NCBI RefSeq assembly: GCF_000003815.2
Contig: NC_049993.1
Location: forward strand, 19,276,134-19,340,133
DNA: 64,000 nt
Direction of reading: 5' to 3'
DNA from: Branchiostoma floridae
Taxonomy: Eukaryota; Chordata; Leptocardii; Amphioxiformes; Branchiostomatidae
In this document: positions 1 through 13,200 of the stretch, one piece after another
Layout of the letters: each line of letters begins with the position of its first letter
Numbering within the stretch: the first letter of the stretch is position 1
Notes under the pieces: model-generated
What the model was told of the DNA's origin: nothing
The model's database searches: none
Seen by the model: only the letters and a program-made list of their open reading frames with translations
Program-made: the position numbers and the translations under genes

Positions 1-1042
1 TCGTGTCTTCAATGTATTTGGTGAACGCCAAATACATCCTTTTGTTTGCTTCGTTCGTCAGGTCGCTTCGCATTCCTGCTAGGGATACAACATCCATCGT
101 TCTTTCTTGTTGAGGGATTCCGTAGTCTTCATATATGTTGTCAATTTCTTTCATTAGATGTTGTCTGGTGTTCTCATATTTTGGGCATTCATACATGTAA
201 TGGTCTATATTTTCCCTTGTACCGCATGTGCTACAGTTTGGTGTCTCCGTGGGGTCAATCCAGTTTTTGTAGGCGTTTAGCTCCGTGTGTCCACTCACGA
301 GTTGGTTTATAGAGATCTGAGTCGTTCTTGACCCCCATGTGCTGCATTTCTTCTTCAAACTCGTGTTGGCTTTCTGCATGTGGCTGCTAGTTGTTTGGTT
401 TTCTCTTCTTCTTTGCCATCTTTTTACTGCTTGTTCTTCTATGTGCTTCATTGCTTGTTGCTTAGTCCATGTCGTGTTGTTCTCTGTGTGTTTAGCTTCT
501 TCTGCAGCTAGCTTAGCTTGCATGTCTGCTAGCTCGTTTCCTTCAACCCCCATGTGGCCTGGGCACCATTCAATTTGTATGTTGTGTCCTTTCTGTTGGA
601 TTTCAAAGAGCCTCTGTCTTGCTGCATTCACTAGATCGTTGTAAGCTTCTGCCTGTTGTAACGAGCTGACGTTCTCAAGGGCCGCTTTACAATCACAGAG
701 TATGAGGATTCTTCTGTTTTTGCTTTGACTTCTGTGTAGGGTGTTCAGTGCTAGGTAGATCCCCTGCAACTCTCCTTCGTAGTTGTTGGACTTTGCAGCT
801 ACTGGTTTTCTAACTGTGTAAGGTTCACTTACTCCCCACTGCTCGTAGATGACCGCAGCACACCCTGTTGGACCGGGGTTTCCTAAGGATGAACCATCTG
901 TGAAAACTACCGTGGTTGGTGTTTTCTTCATCTCGTGTAGTATTTGCTTTACTTTCTCTTTGGCTTCCTCCTTGTTGGCAGGGTTTGTTGTGGTGGGAAG
1001 GAAAGATCCTGTTATTCTGCCCACTGAGTCATGTTGACTCAT
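1..1042 (-). mobile_element. Non-LTR retrotransposon fragment, RNase H domain plus C-terminal zinc motif
   Basis: Read on the minus strand, an open frame starts at an ATG at 1042 and runs off the left edge without a stop. It encodes an RNase HI domain: an acidic motif FTDGSSLGNPG, then YEGELQGIYLAL, LILCDCKAAL and WCPGHMGVEGNELAD, which hold the usual catalytic D/E/D/D positions. Downstream is a CSTCG...DHYMYECP zinc-knuckle-like motif, common after RNase H in non-LTR elements. The reverse transcriptase that should precede it (at higher coordinates) is absent, so this is a 5'-truncated copy. It may continue left of the window. It is not a host gene. Superfamily (Jockey/CR1/I type) is not resolved. 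Confidence 0.85.
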
Positions 1043-1047
1043 CAAAA

Positions 1048-1213
1048 CATACTGTATTTCAGTAGATTATACACTCCTTCGTGTGTTTTCCGGTGTTTAA
1101 CTGTGTTTTCCTCTGTTTTCCGGTAAAAAGGCTGACCCGCACCTGCCGGATAATTGCCAAAATACGCTGGCAAATAATAGGCTATACATGCAGTTAAATA
1201 GCTTCTACTGTAC
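1048..1213. repeat. MITE-like repeat, GCTTCTACTGTA end family
   Basis: The stretch ends in AGCTTCTACTGTA, begins near TACTGTATTTCAGTAGA, and contains GGATAATTGCCAAAATACGCTG. The same internal phrase and right end occur at 26626-26795, so the two are copies of one short interspersed family. It lies just upstream of the first visible NEK8 exon. Boundaries are approximate. Confidence 0.5.
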
Positions 1214-1307
1214 ATACAGACATCCACACAGTAGTGGAATTGTGAATATTACTGTGAATATTACTGTTTTTCTAATAATTACCCCTTCCACCCCACCCAC
1301 TCCTCAG

Positions 1308-4300
1308 TACTGTGTACCTGTGCAAGCGGCTGGACGCCCAGAAAGAAGTCATCATCAAACAGATCCCCATCGAGCAGATGACGAAAGACGAGAGACAGTC
1401 GGCGCTAAACGAAGTCCGTGTTCTGTCCATGTTACATCATCCCAACATTATAGAGTACTACGAGAGCTTCCTCGAGGACAAGGCTCTCATGATCGTTATG
1501 GAGTACGCACCTGGTGGGTTGTTTGTTTGTTTGTTTGTTTGTTTACTCTGTATGTTACATCACCCCAACATCATCGAGTACTACGAGAGCTTCCTCGAGG
1601 ATAAGGCTCTCATGATCGTTATGGAGTACGCACCAGGTTGTTTGTTTGTTTGTTTGTTTGTTTGTTTACTCTCCATGTTACATCATCAGGTATACCTGTA
1701 GAGTTTCTTCAAGGACGAGGATCTCATGATTGTTATGGAGTGGGTTTGTTTGTTTATTTGTTTATTTGTTTACTCTCTATGCTAGTTGGTGTGTTACACT
1801 GAAGGGTGGTTATACTGTCTAATAACAGATACAGAATACTTGAGTTTGCACCAGGTCAGTTTATTTTTCGGGTCTGCATCTGCATCTGCATAGGATACCC
1901 CCAAATGACCCCGCGAGGGGCAAAAGTAGGGGGGGGAGCTGAGGCTCCCGGGTTAGGGCGGGCAGGCCGCCTGCCTGGCACGGAAGTGCTCAACGTTGGG
2001 AGCGCTTACAACCGTGCCAGGCAGGGCATTCCACTCGGGAATTGTGCGTGGGAAAAAAGAATGTTTGTAGATATCGGTGCGTGCAAATATGTGTTGATAT
2101 TTGAAGTCGTGACTACCCCGGGTGCGCCCTTGGGCAGGCTTCAGAATATTGCTGGCGTCTATGTTAATATTATTGTTGACTACTTTATAGAAAAAGGTGA
2201 GGCGGGCGTTCCTCCTCCTTTCGGAGAGAGGGCGCCACTGCAGGTCTGAAAGCATTTGTGTCACGCTGCTAGTCTGCCGGTAGTCATTTAGGGTCACTCG
2301 GGCTGCCCTGCGCTGGACGGCCTCCACCGCCTGTATCCCTTTGTTGGTGTACGGGTCCCAGACGATGGCACTATATTCCAAGTGAGGCCGTACCAGCGCT
2401 TTGTAACAAGTGGCCTTGACCCTAGATGGACAATGGGTCAAGTTGCGCCGAATGACTCCTAGGACCTTACCAGCTTTGCTAGTGGCGTGGTTGATATGGG
2501 TGTCCCACCGCAAATCGTCGGACAGTTGTACTCCAAGATAGGGGTGGGACTTAACACCGGTAAGGGCTTCTCCACAGAGGGAGTACTGAGTTATGATGGG
2601 GTGCTTTTTACGGGTGATATGGAGGATGTGACATTTAGAGGGGTTGAACGACATGAGCCAACGATTTTGCCATTCTGTTAGCGCATCGAGGTCAGACTGC
2701 AGCCCTTGTGCGTCAGAAGGCTTGCTGATAGTTCGATAAATCAAGCAATCAAGTCAATCCTAGCTTTGAGCTCTGATATATAGAATTACAAATCATTTAC
2801 ATTGTACTACAGTAAAAATAGCTAATCAAAATACATACATTTTTGCAGAGGTTCCATGGTCGCAGTTTTTGTGTAACCTCTTTACCATGAACTTAAAACC
2901 ACTGTGACGGTGGTGGCAATAACTTAGGATGTCTAATGCCAAAAGTGACTGATTTGTCCATCTGTAGCACCCTTGCTGAGTCACTAGTAGGTGTAAGGCA
3001 GTGCAGTATGTATAGCTTGGCTTTAATTCCCTGTATGTAATGGTGCACGTGCCAGTATTTCCGTCGTGTGATTGTAGCTCTACTTGTACTATAAATAATA
3101 TAATATTAAACGTGAACTTAGTTAGAACCAAGTGTTGCAATCATATTCTCCCTACCGCAAAATCAAATCCCAGTAAGTGTAATCTTAACTACATACAATC
3201 TCTTAATCCATTAATGGTGTGTATAAAACTATAGAACAGTGTTACCATGAATACACACTAGTAGTAGCACTAGTACACACCAGTAGTTTTCTATAACATA
3301 CATAGAAACATTGTGGAACTACTCAGTACTGCAGCTATCAGAGTGTTGATGTCATTCTAATAATGTCACCTTCTGTTCTCTCTCCCCTGTCCTTGTTACT
3401 GGGATGGTTTGTTCCATGTTGTTGTCTAACAAGTTCTGTCCTTAAGACATAATTACATGCACGTTTGTTGCCATGCCCTGAAGGCATAAGGTCTCTGACT
3501 TGTGTAAGCACGTGCTAAAACTAAATAACAAGGACAGGCAAAGATTGAGACCCGCCCTTGAGGAAAAAAAAACACTACATTTTTTCCCTTTAATTGTCAA
3601 GAACAAAGGATATTAATCCATATACCTCAGTGTTAGCCTAGCAGAGATGTTGCAGGGATAGTTCAGCTATTGGTATTGTATTTTTTTGCTGGTTAGTTCA
3701 AGCTTTAAGCCCGTGCACTAGACCCACATATAATCAGCGAGGCATTGCCTGAATATCCGGTTGAGACCTTCGCTTGACAAGAATGTGCGAACAAAGGCCG
3801 GCAGTCACTCCCACATTATTAGAGGAAGAAAAGATCTGAGATAGAGGGCTAAACTCACAGACGCGGAAAGTACATGCAAGCAACAATGGCGGCTACGTTG
3901 GCAAGTTTTGAAGGGCAGATCTATGAAGAACTGACCTGCAGTATCTGCCTGCAGCTACCCACAAAACCCAAGGTGCTGTCCTGTCAGCACACCTTCTGCC
4001 AGGACTGCCTGAAAAAAGTTGCTGGGCAGAAATCAACATTTCCGTGCCCAAGCTGTCATCAGCAGGTCAGGCTACCTCCTGAGGGGGTCAAAGATTTGCC
4101 AGACAACCAGCTGGTCACAAGTCTGTGTGAGAGGCTACAAAACTCCACAACATCGTCAGGAAAAAACAGACAACAACCCCAGTCTGGGAAGTGCAGCGTC
4201 CACCCCTCTGAAGATGTCAAGCTCTACTGTAAACAGTGTAACGTGCCGGTTTGTGATGAGTGTTTGGATAAATCACACAATGGTCATACAACAATGAAGC

Positions 4301-7300
4301 TGAAGAAGGCCTCACAGGACTGGATGTCTACAGTTCAACCTCTCATCACTGAAGGCAGTGACATCCTAGGGACACAATGTGACTTCCTAAAGAGTCTAGG
4401 AGAGAAGGAAAAAACCCTGCAGAAACAGAAATTGCAGACAGAAAACAGCATCGAGTACGACTATGACAAAATGGTGCAAAAACTCAAAGAGAGGAAAGAC
4501 CAGCTTCTGTGTCAGGTTGAAGAAAATCACAAGAAAAATATCAACATTTTACAAGAGGAAAGGACTTCAATCTTATCAGATATCAGTAAACTGTATGCTG
4601 CCTGTGATCAAGCAGAACAGGATATGGGGCTTGGAGGGCGTATGCTGTATTCCTTTGGAAGCAGTCTATTTCATACTGTAGGAAAGTACAGAGGAAAAGC
4701 AGCACCAGCTCCTGTACCAACCCAGTCTGCCATCTTTTACTCCACATATACCCCAGTCCCAGTTCTGGGACATGTGGAAGTCCCTGTGGTATTTGGTGGG
4801 GAAGGAGCAGGAATAGGACAGTTTAGCTGTCCAACTGGTGTCACTGTGTCTGAAAAAGGGGAGGTCTTTGTGGCAGACCGGGAGAACTTCAGAATCCAAG
4901 TCTTCACCCTGCAGGGAACGTTTGTCCATGAGTTCCAAAGAGCTTCATATGATAGACAGATCATGAGCCCGAATGACGTGGCCACGGACGGGGAGGGGAA
5001 CCTGTGGGTGGTGGGGTACACGGAGTTTGCGCATGTAGCTGTACAGTACAGCAAGCTAGGCAGGGTGCTGGAGACGTTTGACCTACAGGACACAAAGTGG
5101 GTGAAATGTGTTGCCGTAGACACCAGAAGGAACCACATCCTCGTCACACAATCCACAGGGCAAACCGGGAACACACAGGGCGAGGTGCAGGTGTTCAGGC
5201 CAGATGGGACACTTGTGAAAATTGTCGGTCAGCAGCAGTGTATGAAACACCCCAGGTACATCACTTTGGACAGGAAGGGGGACGTTCTTGTGTCAGACTC
5301 CTACATGCACTGTGTGTTTGTGTACGATAAGGACGGACGGTTTGTGTTTAAGTTTGGTGGCGAGGGAAAGCGTGAAGGTCAGCTAAACAAACCTCTAGGC
5401 ATCTGTACAGACAGGGCAGGTAACATCATCGTGGCAGACAGTATGAACGACCGTGTGGAGATGTTTGACAAGACAGGCAGATTCCTCAAGCACGTCGCTA
5501 CGGACATCAAGCGACCGCATGCTGTTGCCATGGCGCCAAAAGGACAGCTGGTCGTGACAAGTGTAGAGAAACACACCATCCAGATTATACACTGCTACTG
5601 ATTTGGAAGACAAGGAGTGGACATCCCTTAACCTACCTTGACAAGCCGACTGCTGTTTCAAATAGGCAAACCTGGCCGGAACATTTCTATCTTCATGCCT
5701 ACCTTGTCCCCACAATGACTAAAAGGACAAACAACTGTCTCCAAGATAAATGAATAAGTAAATAGATCAATAAACGACTAGTAAGTAGATGATTACAACA
5801 GGTTGACGAACTTGCACACTGATCTGCAAAATATACATGTACCAGCTTTGTACATTTGTACATGCTGTATATGAGCAGACTGATCGGATTGGTTTGATCC
5901 ACTCACGCTCATCCATACTCTTATCGATAAGTGTGATGGGTTTTTTAACACGCTTTAAGTTAAGGTGTCCTCACACATGGGACCTCTGGCTTTACGTGCC
6001 TTTTTTTGTTTCTGAGGATTTGAACAATGGACCTCTATGCTGGGCACTGTGTGATTATCAAATTGGACTAAGCTTCATAATTTAGAATCTTAGATAAGCT
6101 TTGTACTTTAATTTGCAGTTTCCACAATGTTCTTGCTATTGTTTACTGTGGTCAAAGCCATGTTTTGTCTGCATTGTGATTTTAAAGATGAAAACTGCAC
6201 AATTGTAATGCTATATATATAGTGTTTTTAATGTAAGGTTATAAAATTCATTTTAATAGATTATAGATGGATCATTTTGTAGCTTTGGGACAAGATAGAG
6301 AAATATTGGCTGTTAGGTAAAGGCATGTTGTATCAAAAATAAATCTTGACAATGATTCTTGTGGGCTTTTATTTTATACAGTAATTCTACTTAAGATTAT
6401 AACCATACATATCACATGTGCAGTGGGATGTAGTGATGTCTTGTCTTTCTCATCTACAATACTCAAAAGTACCTACTAGTAATGGGACAAAAATATCTGG
6501 TCTATGTACCGAGTAGACAGGATTCTTAATACCAGCATTAAGGCGATTAATCATCGAGCAATTAATCATCGAGCGCACATCGGATGGCGAACGCCCGTCA
6601 GTCGGGCGACGTTCAGGCGACGTTCGCCCAACTTCCGTTTGTTTACAAATATTGAATTTCTGGGAATGTGAGGGTAGTTCTGACATTGTGGCCCCTGTGG
6701 CAGTATATAGGCTGGCTTTGTGACACAATTTCTTTTCTTTTGTCATTTCTAGTATGCCTGCGCATTCCATTAATTGGTTAAAAAGATTACGACAACAAAA
6801 GAAACAACATTTATTGATCTCTTGCCTTTCTTTGAGGAACGTTTTGTGTTACTTTGTCCGCGTGCAAGAGGTCATGGGAGGTTCATTATCATAGATTTAT
6901 TCAGAGATGATCGCAGGAGCCTCGCTTATATGTGACTGGGACAGGTTTTGGGCGAAAAATACGCAAGACCATCTTAAGATCTTAAAATCAGCCGACCTTC
7001 CTGCGATCACGAAGTATGTTAAACTTTGAAGACCGTATATAATGTGAGGGGGGTATAATGCCTCTGGCAATGGGAAAAAAGGACCCCAAAAAGTGGTTAT
7101 ATTGGCCCATCGGGTGACTACTGGTACTGTAAATACCATTATTATATCCAGTCAGTATGGACCATAGGTAAAAATGGATAACAACAAGCTTGTGCATATT
7201 CTTACATTCCACAATGTCTTTTTCAGGAGGAACAATTTTTGAATACCTGCAGCAGAGAGGAAATGCACTGCTTGATGAAGAGGTGAATAATGTTCAGTAT

Positions 7301-10285
7301 ATTTCATTCTTCTTACCATGAAACAGCCCAGATTGGTTACGTAATATTCTACCTAGAGAACAGGTATTCCCAGGGCAGTTTTAGGTGTATCCTATGAAAT
7401 TCTGCTGTTTTGTGATGGAAAAGGTTGTCATCGTAGATCACTGTGAATAACTTTGTCAAAACCTGACTGAACATTAATACAAATTTGTGTGTGACCAACT
7501 GCCTGAATATCTAAATGCTAGCAGGATTTGCATTATTTAACATGTTGTCTTCCATCAAGCAGGATCAAAAAACATAGACTGCTTTTCATATATACCCTTT
7601 ACTATATATATACATTGTAACATTTTATGGTAAAAAGCTATATTTGTATAATTATTATTTTGTAGTTGGGACTCGTGTACACATATGTTGTGAAGGGGGT
7701 CATACCTTTTTCATAAACATAAACTTAGTTCATTTTACACCAGGTCCTCACATTTCCATAGACTAATGTGCATCTGAATTTTATTCTTAATATCTAATTA
7801 TATTTTCTAACTTTTCTTGCAGGAGATTCTGCAGTTCTTTGTCCAGATGTTATTGTCACTTCAACATGTCCATGCCAAACAGATCCTACACAGGTGAGCA
7901 CTAGTTATCTTGGTCAAGGAGATTCATGTATGTTTCACCAAGCATTTATTGATTTAATTAACATGCAGACTTTGATACTTATCAAAACTACACTTACAAT
8001 TATTGTTGCCACTGACTGTTACTTGGTAATGCCTCAAGTTAGCTTGTTAGTAATTTTATGACATAATGCCAGCTTGATTTTGATTGAACAGTTTTTGCTA
8101 TGTTGATTTGCCTTTGACTGTGTTCAGATGTCTGTCAAGCAATATCCAGTTCTTTTCCTTCTCAGAAACATTACATCCTCCTGTACAAGAGAAAGAACAT
8201 CATTTCATGATTTCTTTATTAAGTTTTACCACATTTGTTGAAAAATTGTCATAACAGATGACAGGATATCAACCTGGAGACCAGACTGTAAGGTTTGATC
8301 AAGAAGGACTCCTACTCTATCAATAAATGTGGTGGGTTCCTGTATCTGCTTGAGGTAAATGTTGAGTATTGAATTTCCTTCTCTTCCCCCATAGAGACTT
8401 GAAGACACAGAACATCCTCCTGAACAGGAAGAAGAACGTGGTGAAGATCGGAGACTTCGGCATCTCCAAGATCCTGAGCAGTAAGAGCAAGGCGTACACG
8501 GTGGTGGGGACTCCGTGCTACATCTCACCTGAGCTGTGTGAGGGGAAACCGTATCCTTAACAACAGGGGAACACCTTTTAATTTTGCACACCTGTATTAC
8601 ACATCTGTATCACACATCTGTATCACACACCTGTATCACACACCTGTATCACTCACCTGAACTGTGCGAGGGGAAACCTTATCCTTAACAACAGGGGAAC
8701 ACCTTTTAATTTTGCACACCTGTATTACACATCTGTATCACACATCTGTATCACACACCTGTATCACACACCTGTATCACACACCTGAACTGTATCCTTA
8801 ACAACAGGGGAACACCTTTTAATTTTGCACACCTGTATCACACACCTGTATCACACACCTGTATCACACACCTGAACTGTGCGAGGGGAAACCGTATCCT
8901 TAACAACAGGGGAACACCTTTTAATTTTGCACACCTGTATCACAGACCTGTCTTGTATACCTGTGTGTAAATCCCACAGAGTTACTTCGCCCAAGTGGTT
9001 AGGCTTACTGACTTGGGATTGACATTCCTTTGATTCCTGGCATTCCTGGCAAGACGTTGTGTCTTTAGAAGTTAGAGAAAAGGCACTTCACACGACTTTC
9101 CTCATTCGACTCAGGTGTAAAAAGGGGTGCCTGACTTTGGTTGGGGATGTGAAAGATGGTGGAAGCAGGGAATGGCTTACAATTACATGTCTGAGTCAAG
9201 ACCCACTGGCCCTTTAGCTTTGGGTCCTTAACCTTAAATTTTACAGCAGTGAGATTGTACTTCTTATGTAACTTTTCTTAAGCAGGAAAGATTGTATAAT
9301 GTTCTTTCCTTGCTGACTTTCTTGGCCTGCTAGAGAAAATATCACGTTTTATCATTGCTTATTAAATAAGCAGTGTAAAAACTTACATGTAACTCAAGGG
9401 CATTTATCTACTGACTCCCATGCGCTCTGCAGAAGTTTACATTTTTCCTTGACCCAGTTTGTCCATCAGGTATAACCAGAAGAGTGACATCTGGGCGCTG
9501 GGCTGTGTGCTGTACGAGCTGGCCAGTCTCAAGAGGGCCTTCGAGGCTGCTGTAAGTGTACATGTACATTCAAGTAGTCATTGTTAAGAGTATCGAGACC
9601 TGTACTGTCTAGTTCTATATAATATTATGCAGCTATCAGTACCACCCTGAACATACCAGCTTTTTATATATCCTGGACTCACTGATTTAATACAGCAAGG
9701 GACTTGAATATCATTCTAGATCTTGAACCTTGTATATGTGCATCTAACTGAAATATTGTCTTACAAGGATGATAGGAAGAATTTAGCTTGCGAATCCGGG
9801 CGTTGATATGATTTCCTTCATACTTAGTTCTTATAACTTGGGTAAATCCAATTGCGAGTCTCTCTCTTTCTGTCAGTTATGTGTATTGAGTACTAAATCA
9901 ATGACAATGGTACAGGTTGCTGGTAAGACTATGGCGTTGATCAAGACTGTTCATGCACATAGATGGTGACCCCAGATGTCTCTCTTGCAGCAAAAACTGC
10001 GTAGGCTGAGGAGGTGGAAGTCTTCCCTTATGTTGCACATAGAACGATGTGAATATTTTTATTACTTTGTCCCCAGAATCTGCCAGCGCTGGTGCTGAAA
10101 ATCATGCGAGGCACGTTTGCCCCGATCTCGGACCGGTACAGTGAGGACCTACGCAGGCTCATCCTCAGCATGCTGCACCTGGACCCCAGCAAACGCCCAA
10201 CCATCACTCAAATAATGGCGCAGCCCATCGTTATAACAGCTCTCATAGGGCTGTACACGGACCTGGGAGGGATTCAGCCTTCAAA
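1308..10285 (+). CDS. NEK8: NEK8 kinase-domain exons
   Basis: Six exons cover the kinase from just after the glycine loop (TVYLCKR) to the end of the C-lobe. The joined protein runs through [26 protein letters not shown], the HRDLK catalytic loop, DFG, APE-equivalent [27 protein letters not shown] and [10 protein letters not shown]. These match NEK8/NEK9-type kinases, and the downstream RCC1 organisation and length favour NEK8. The catalytic Lys, Asp and DFG Asp are all present, so an active kinase is expected. The 1513/7227 intron of 5.7 kb contains a complete RING-NHL gene. Exons 1, 4 and 6 of this block are each followed by tandem copies of their own 3' ends. Confidence 0.92.
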
Positions 10286-13200
10286 GTGGGTGAAAAATCG
10301 TTGTTTTCTGTGTTGTTGCTACCAGTACTAACTTTAATCAAAATAACATTACAAAAGCAAGCGCCCAAACATCACCCAGATCATGGCTCAGCCCATCATT
10401 ATAACAGCACTCATAGCGCTGTACACGAACCTGGGAGGGATCCAGCCTTCAAAGTGGGTACATTTTCTTTTGTTTTAGTTGTCAATAAAGGAAGAATTTT
10501 GTTATAGATAGCAGAAAATGGACTACCATCACCCAGATCATGGTTCAGCCCATCGTCATAACGGCTCTCATAGCACTGTACACGGACTTAGGAGGCATTC
10601 AGCCTTCAAAGTGGGTTACGTACAAGTTTTTTCTTTTCTTTTCTTGTTGCTTTGATTGGACTGAAAGTTACCTTTTAAAAAACAAGTGTGCAACCATCCT
10701 GCAGATCAAACTAATACTGCAACAGCATTCATAGTGCTTTTATTTATATGGACTTGAGAGGCCAAGAAATTCAGCCTTCACAAACAAATGTACATTTTTA
10801 AGTCTTTTATTGTGATTAAGTGACAAACCTATAGTTGGTAATATACATGTGGCTACAAATGGCTGATTATCACTCCTGTCATGCCAAAATGATGCCAGGG
10901 GATGGTGATTGTTACGAATGTACTATCATGATACATACATTGTAGAAATTTCAGACAAAGAGCAACCAACATTCACACACAGAATTCATTACAAATTAAA
11001 CAACACATCAAAATGTATGTCTGGCACAAGAGAGACTGTAGCAGTCATTTTTATCCCACAACATGACAGACATGCGAAAACTTGAATTAACTCAGCTTGA
11101 AATTTGAAAATCTTACAAAGTTAATGGCTGCAAAGAAAACTGTCTACACTGACATTATACATCACAAGTCAGCTTGCTGACAGTAGTGTTTAAACAGATT
11201 TTTTCACATGATACAATGAAAATGTAATTCTTCCAGCTACAAATATTGCCAGTTGATTTGATTGCTTTCCCATGGCATAAAAATATCAGGTTACCTTCAG
11301 TTAGCAGAGTTACATTCAATGTCAGATATTGCATTATCCAGTGCTTTTCTGTAAAATGTTAACTTCAGAATGATACAAATTCAACAATGATGTCAAGCTT
11401 TATAGTTTATTTATCAGATAAACAGTTTGCAGGCTATCTAGTAGCTTTGATATCCTAAAGCCCTCTTCAGTGAGGTTGTAAGGAAATGACCTATCTGTAC
11501 TGTTACCTGTCAGACTTAGCCAACTAAATTCAATCATAAAAGTGTACAAAGAAAGAAGTGTCAGTACCAGGTTAAATTTGATAATAATTATCTTGAAGCC
11601 ACCTCATAGCATGTAAAGAAATAACCTCTCCCTGTACATCGGATGTTCTGCACAGTCACATGTATCTGTACTTCCTGATGCAGTGGTCACCAGTATCAGC
11701 TACAAACACATGTCCATCCTCTGTCACAGCCACCCCATGGGCAAGGCTCAGTTTGTCCCCATCACTGCTTATGGTTGACAACCAGGTACCGTCTGGTCGG
11801 AACACCTGAAGCTTCTCACTGTGTCCAACACCATCAGTTTTACCCCCAATGTTTGCCAGAACTATGTTCCCCCTGCTGTCAGCTGACACCCCATTAGGAC
11901 CCCACATGTCCTGTGGCTGTCTGCCCTTCTGACCAAACTTGTGTTTAAAGTTCAGATTCTTGTCAAACACCTGAACACGGTTGTTGATTTTATCCGCCAC
12001 AATGATGTTGTCTTCTTTATCCACACAGACAAAACGTGGCTCATCAAACTGCCCCTCCCCCTGCCCCTTCCCTCCCACCTGTTTCACCAGTGTCCCATCT
12101 GCCTCAAACAGGAAGATGCTGTGTTTGTCTGGATCAGCTACAACAACCCTCCCATCCCTCTGTACTGCCAGGCTATAGGGGTATGTGCAATATTCACCCA
12201 GAGGAAATTTGTGCAGCAGTTCTCCTGATGGGGAAAATTTCTTCACTTCCTTCTCAGATTTCACCACTATGGTGCCATCAGTCTGAGTTGCAATTGATCC
12301 AGGGCCAGAATTTTCTGAAAATGAAGAGCAAAAGTTCCCACTCAGATCAAACACCTGAACACGCTGGTTCCAAGTATCAGCCACATACAGCCTGTCCCCC
12401 CTGACTGCTACATCTACAGGAGTGTCAAACTGCCCCTGCTGGCTGCCCTTCTGCCCAAACCTCAGTACAGGGTTGTTACTGCCCACATCTACAGTGAGAG
12501 AACCGAGATCCTTCGTACCCCCCATACAGACCCCCAGTGTGTGTTTCCCTGACTCCTGAGGTCTCCACTCTGCACCCCAGACCCTCCTAACTCTGCTGGT
12601 TTGTCCCTTCCCTGCAGCTAGTGGGGGGCTAGTGTGTGCTGTAGTCTGTATCAGGGTGGTTTTGCCCTGTGGTGAGGTCACCTCTATCTGTGGTGTAACA
12701 TCCCCACCTGTAAGATCTACAGTGTTGGCTGTGACTGTGACAGAGCAGGGCAGACTCTCTACTGCTGGCTCCTCTACATCAATACTGAACCCAGCAAACA
12801 CTGATAAGGAACCCCCAGAAACCTGGGACAGACTACAGGGTTGAAAGTTTACTTTTGTAGGACCTTCCAAACTCATGCTATCAGTCTCCTGCAAGGAGAG
12901 TGTCTTGAACTTTTCTTCAATGCCTTGCCTCAAGATCAATGATTTTTTGTCATCTTTACAGTCTAACATCTTTTGAACAAAAATCTCTACTTCTTTGGTT
13001 TTTCCCAGTTCTGTCTCCAGTTTCTCTTTTTCTCGAGTCAGCTCCCTTCCCCTGTCTCTCTTGACCTTCTGTACCTTGGTGATCATCTCCTGCTCTTCCA
13101 GCTGGAGTTTGGTGATGATCCGTTTGTAGTGCTGCTGGATTTCCTTCTCTACCTGTGCACAGTTCTCTGCTGTGGCTGTGATTTCCTTGTCAAGGTTCTC

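Noticed and set aside
1-1042. A host RNase H gene
   Set aside because: The zinc-knuckle-like tail and truncated context are those of a non-LTR retrotransposon.
8369-8560. Separate small kinase gene
   Set aside because: It is a NEK8 exon (8395-8550) whose frame runs a little into the introns; phase fits the exons on both sides.
10286-10615. Repeated NEK8 exon ends as mutually exclusive exons
   Set aside because: The copies lack the upstream half of the exon and clear acceptors with polypyrimidine tracts, so they are better seen as decoy exon ends. Transcript data could reverse this.
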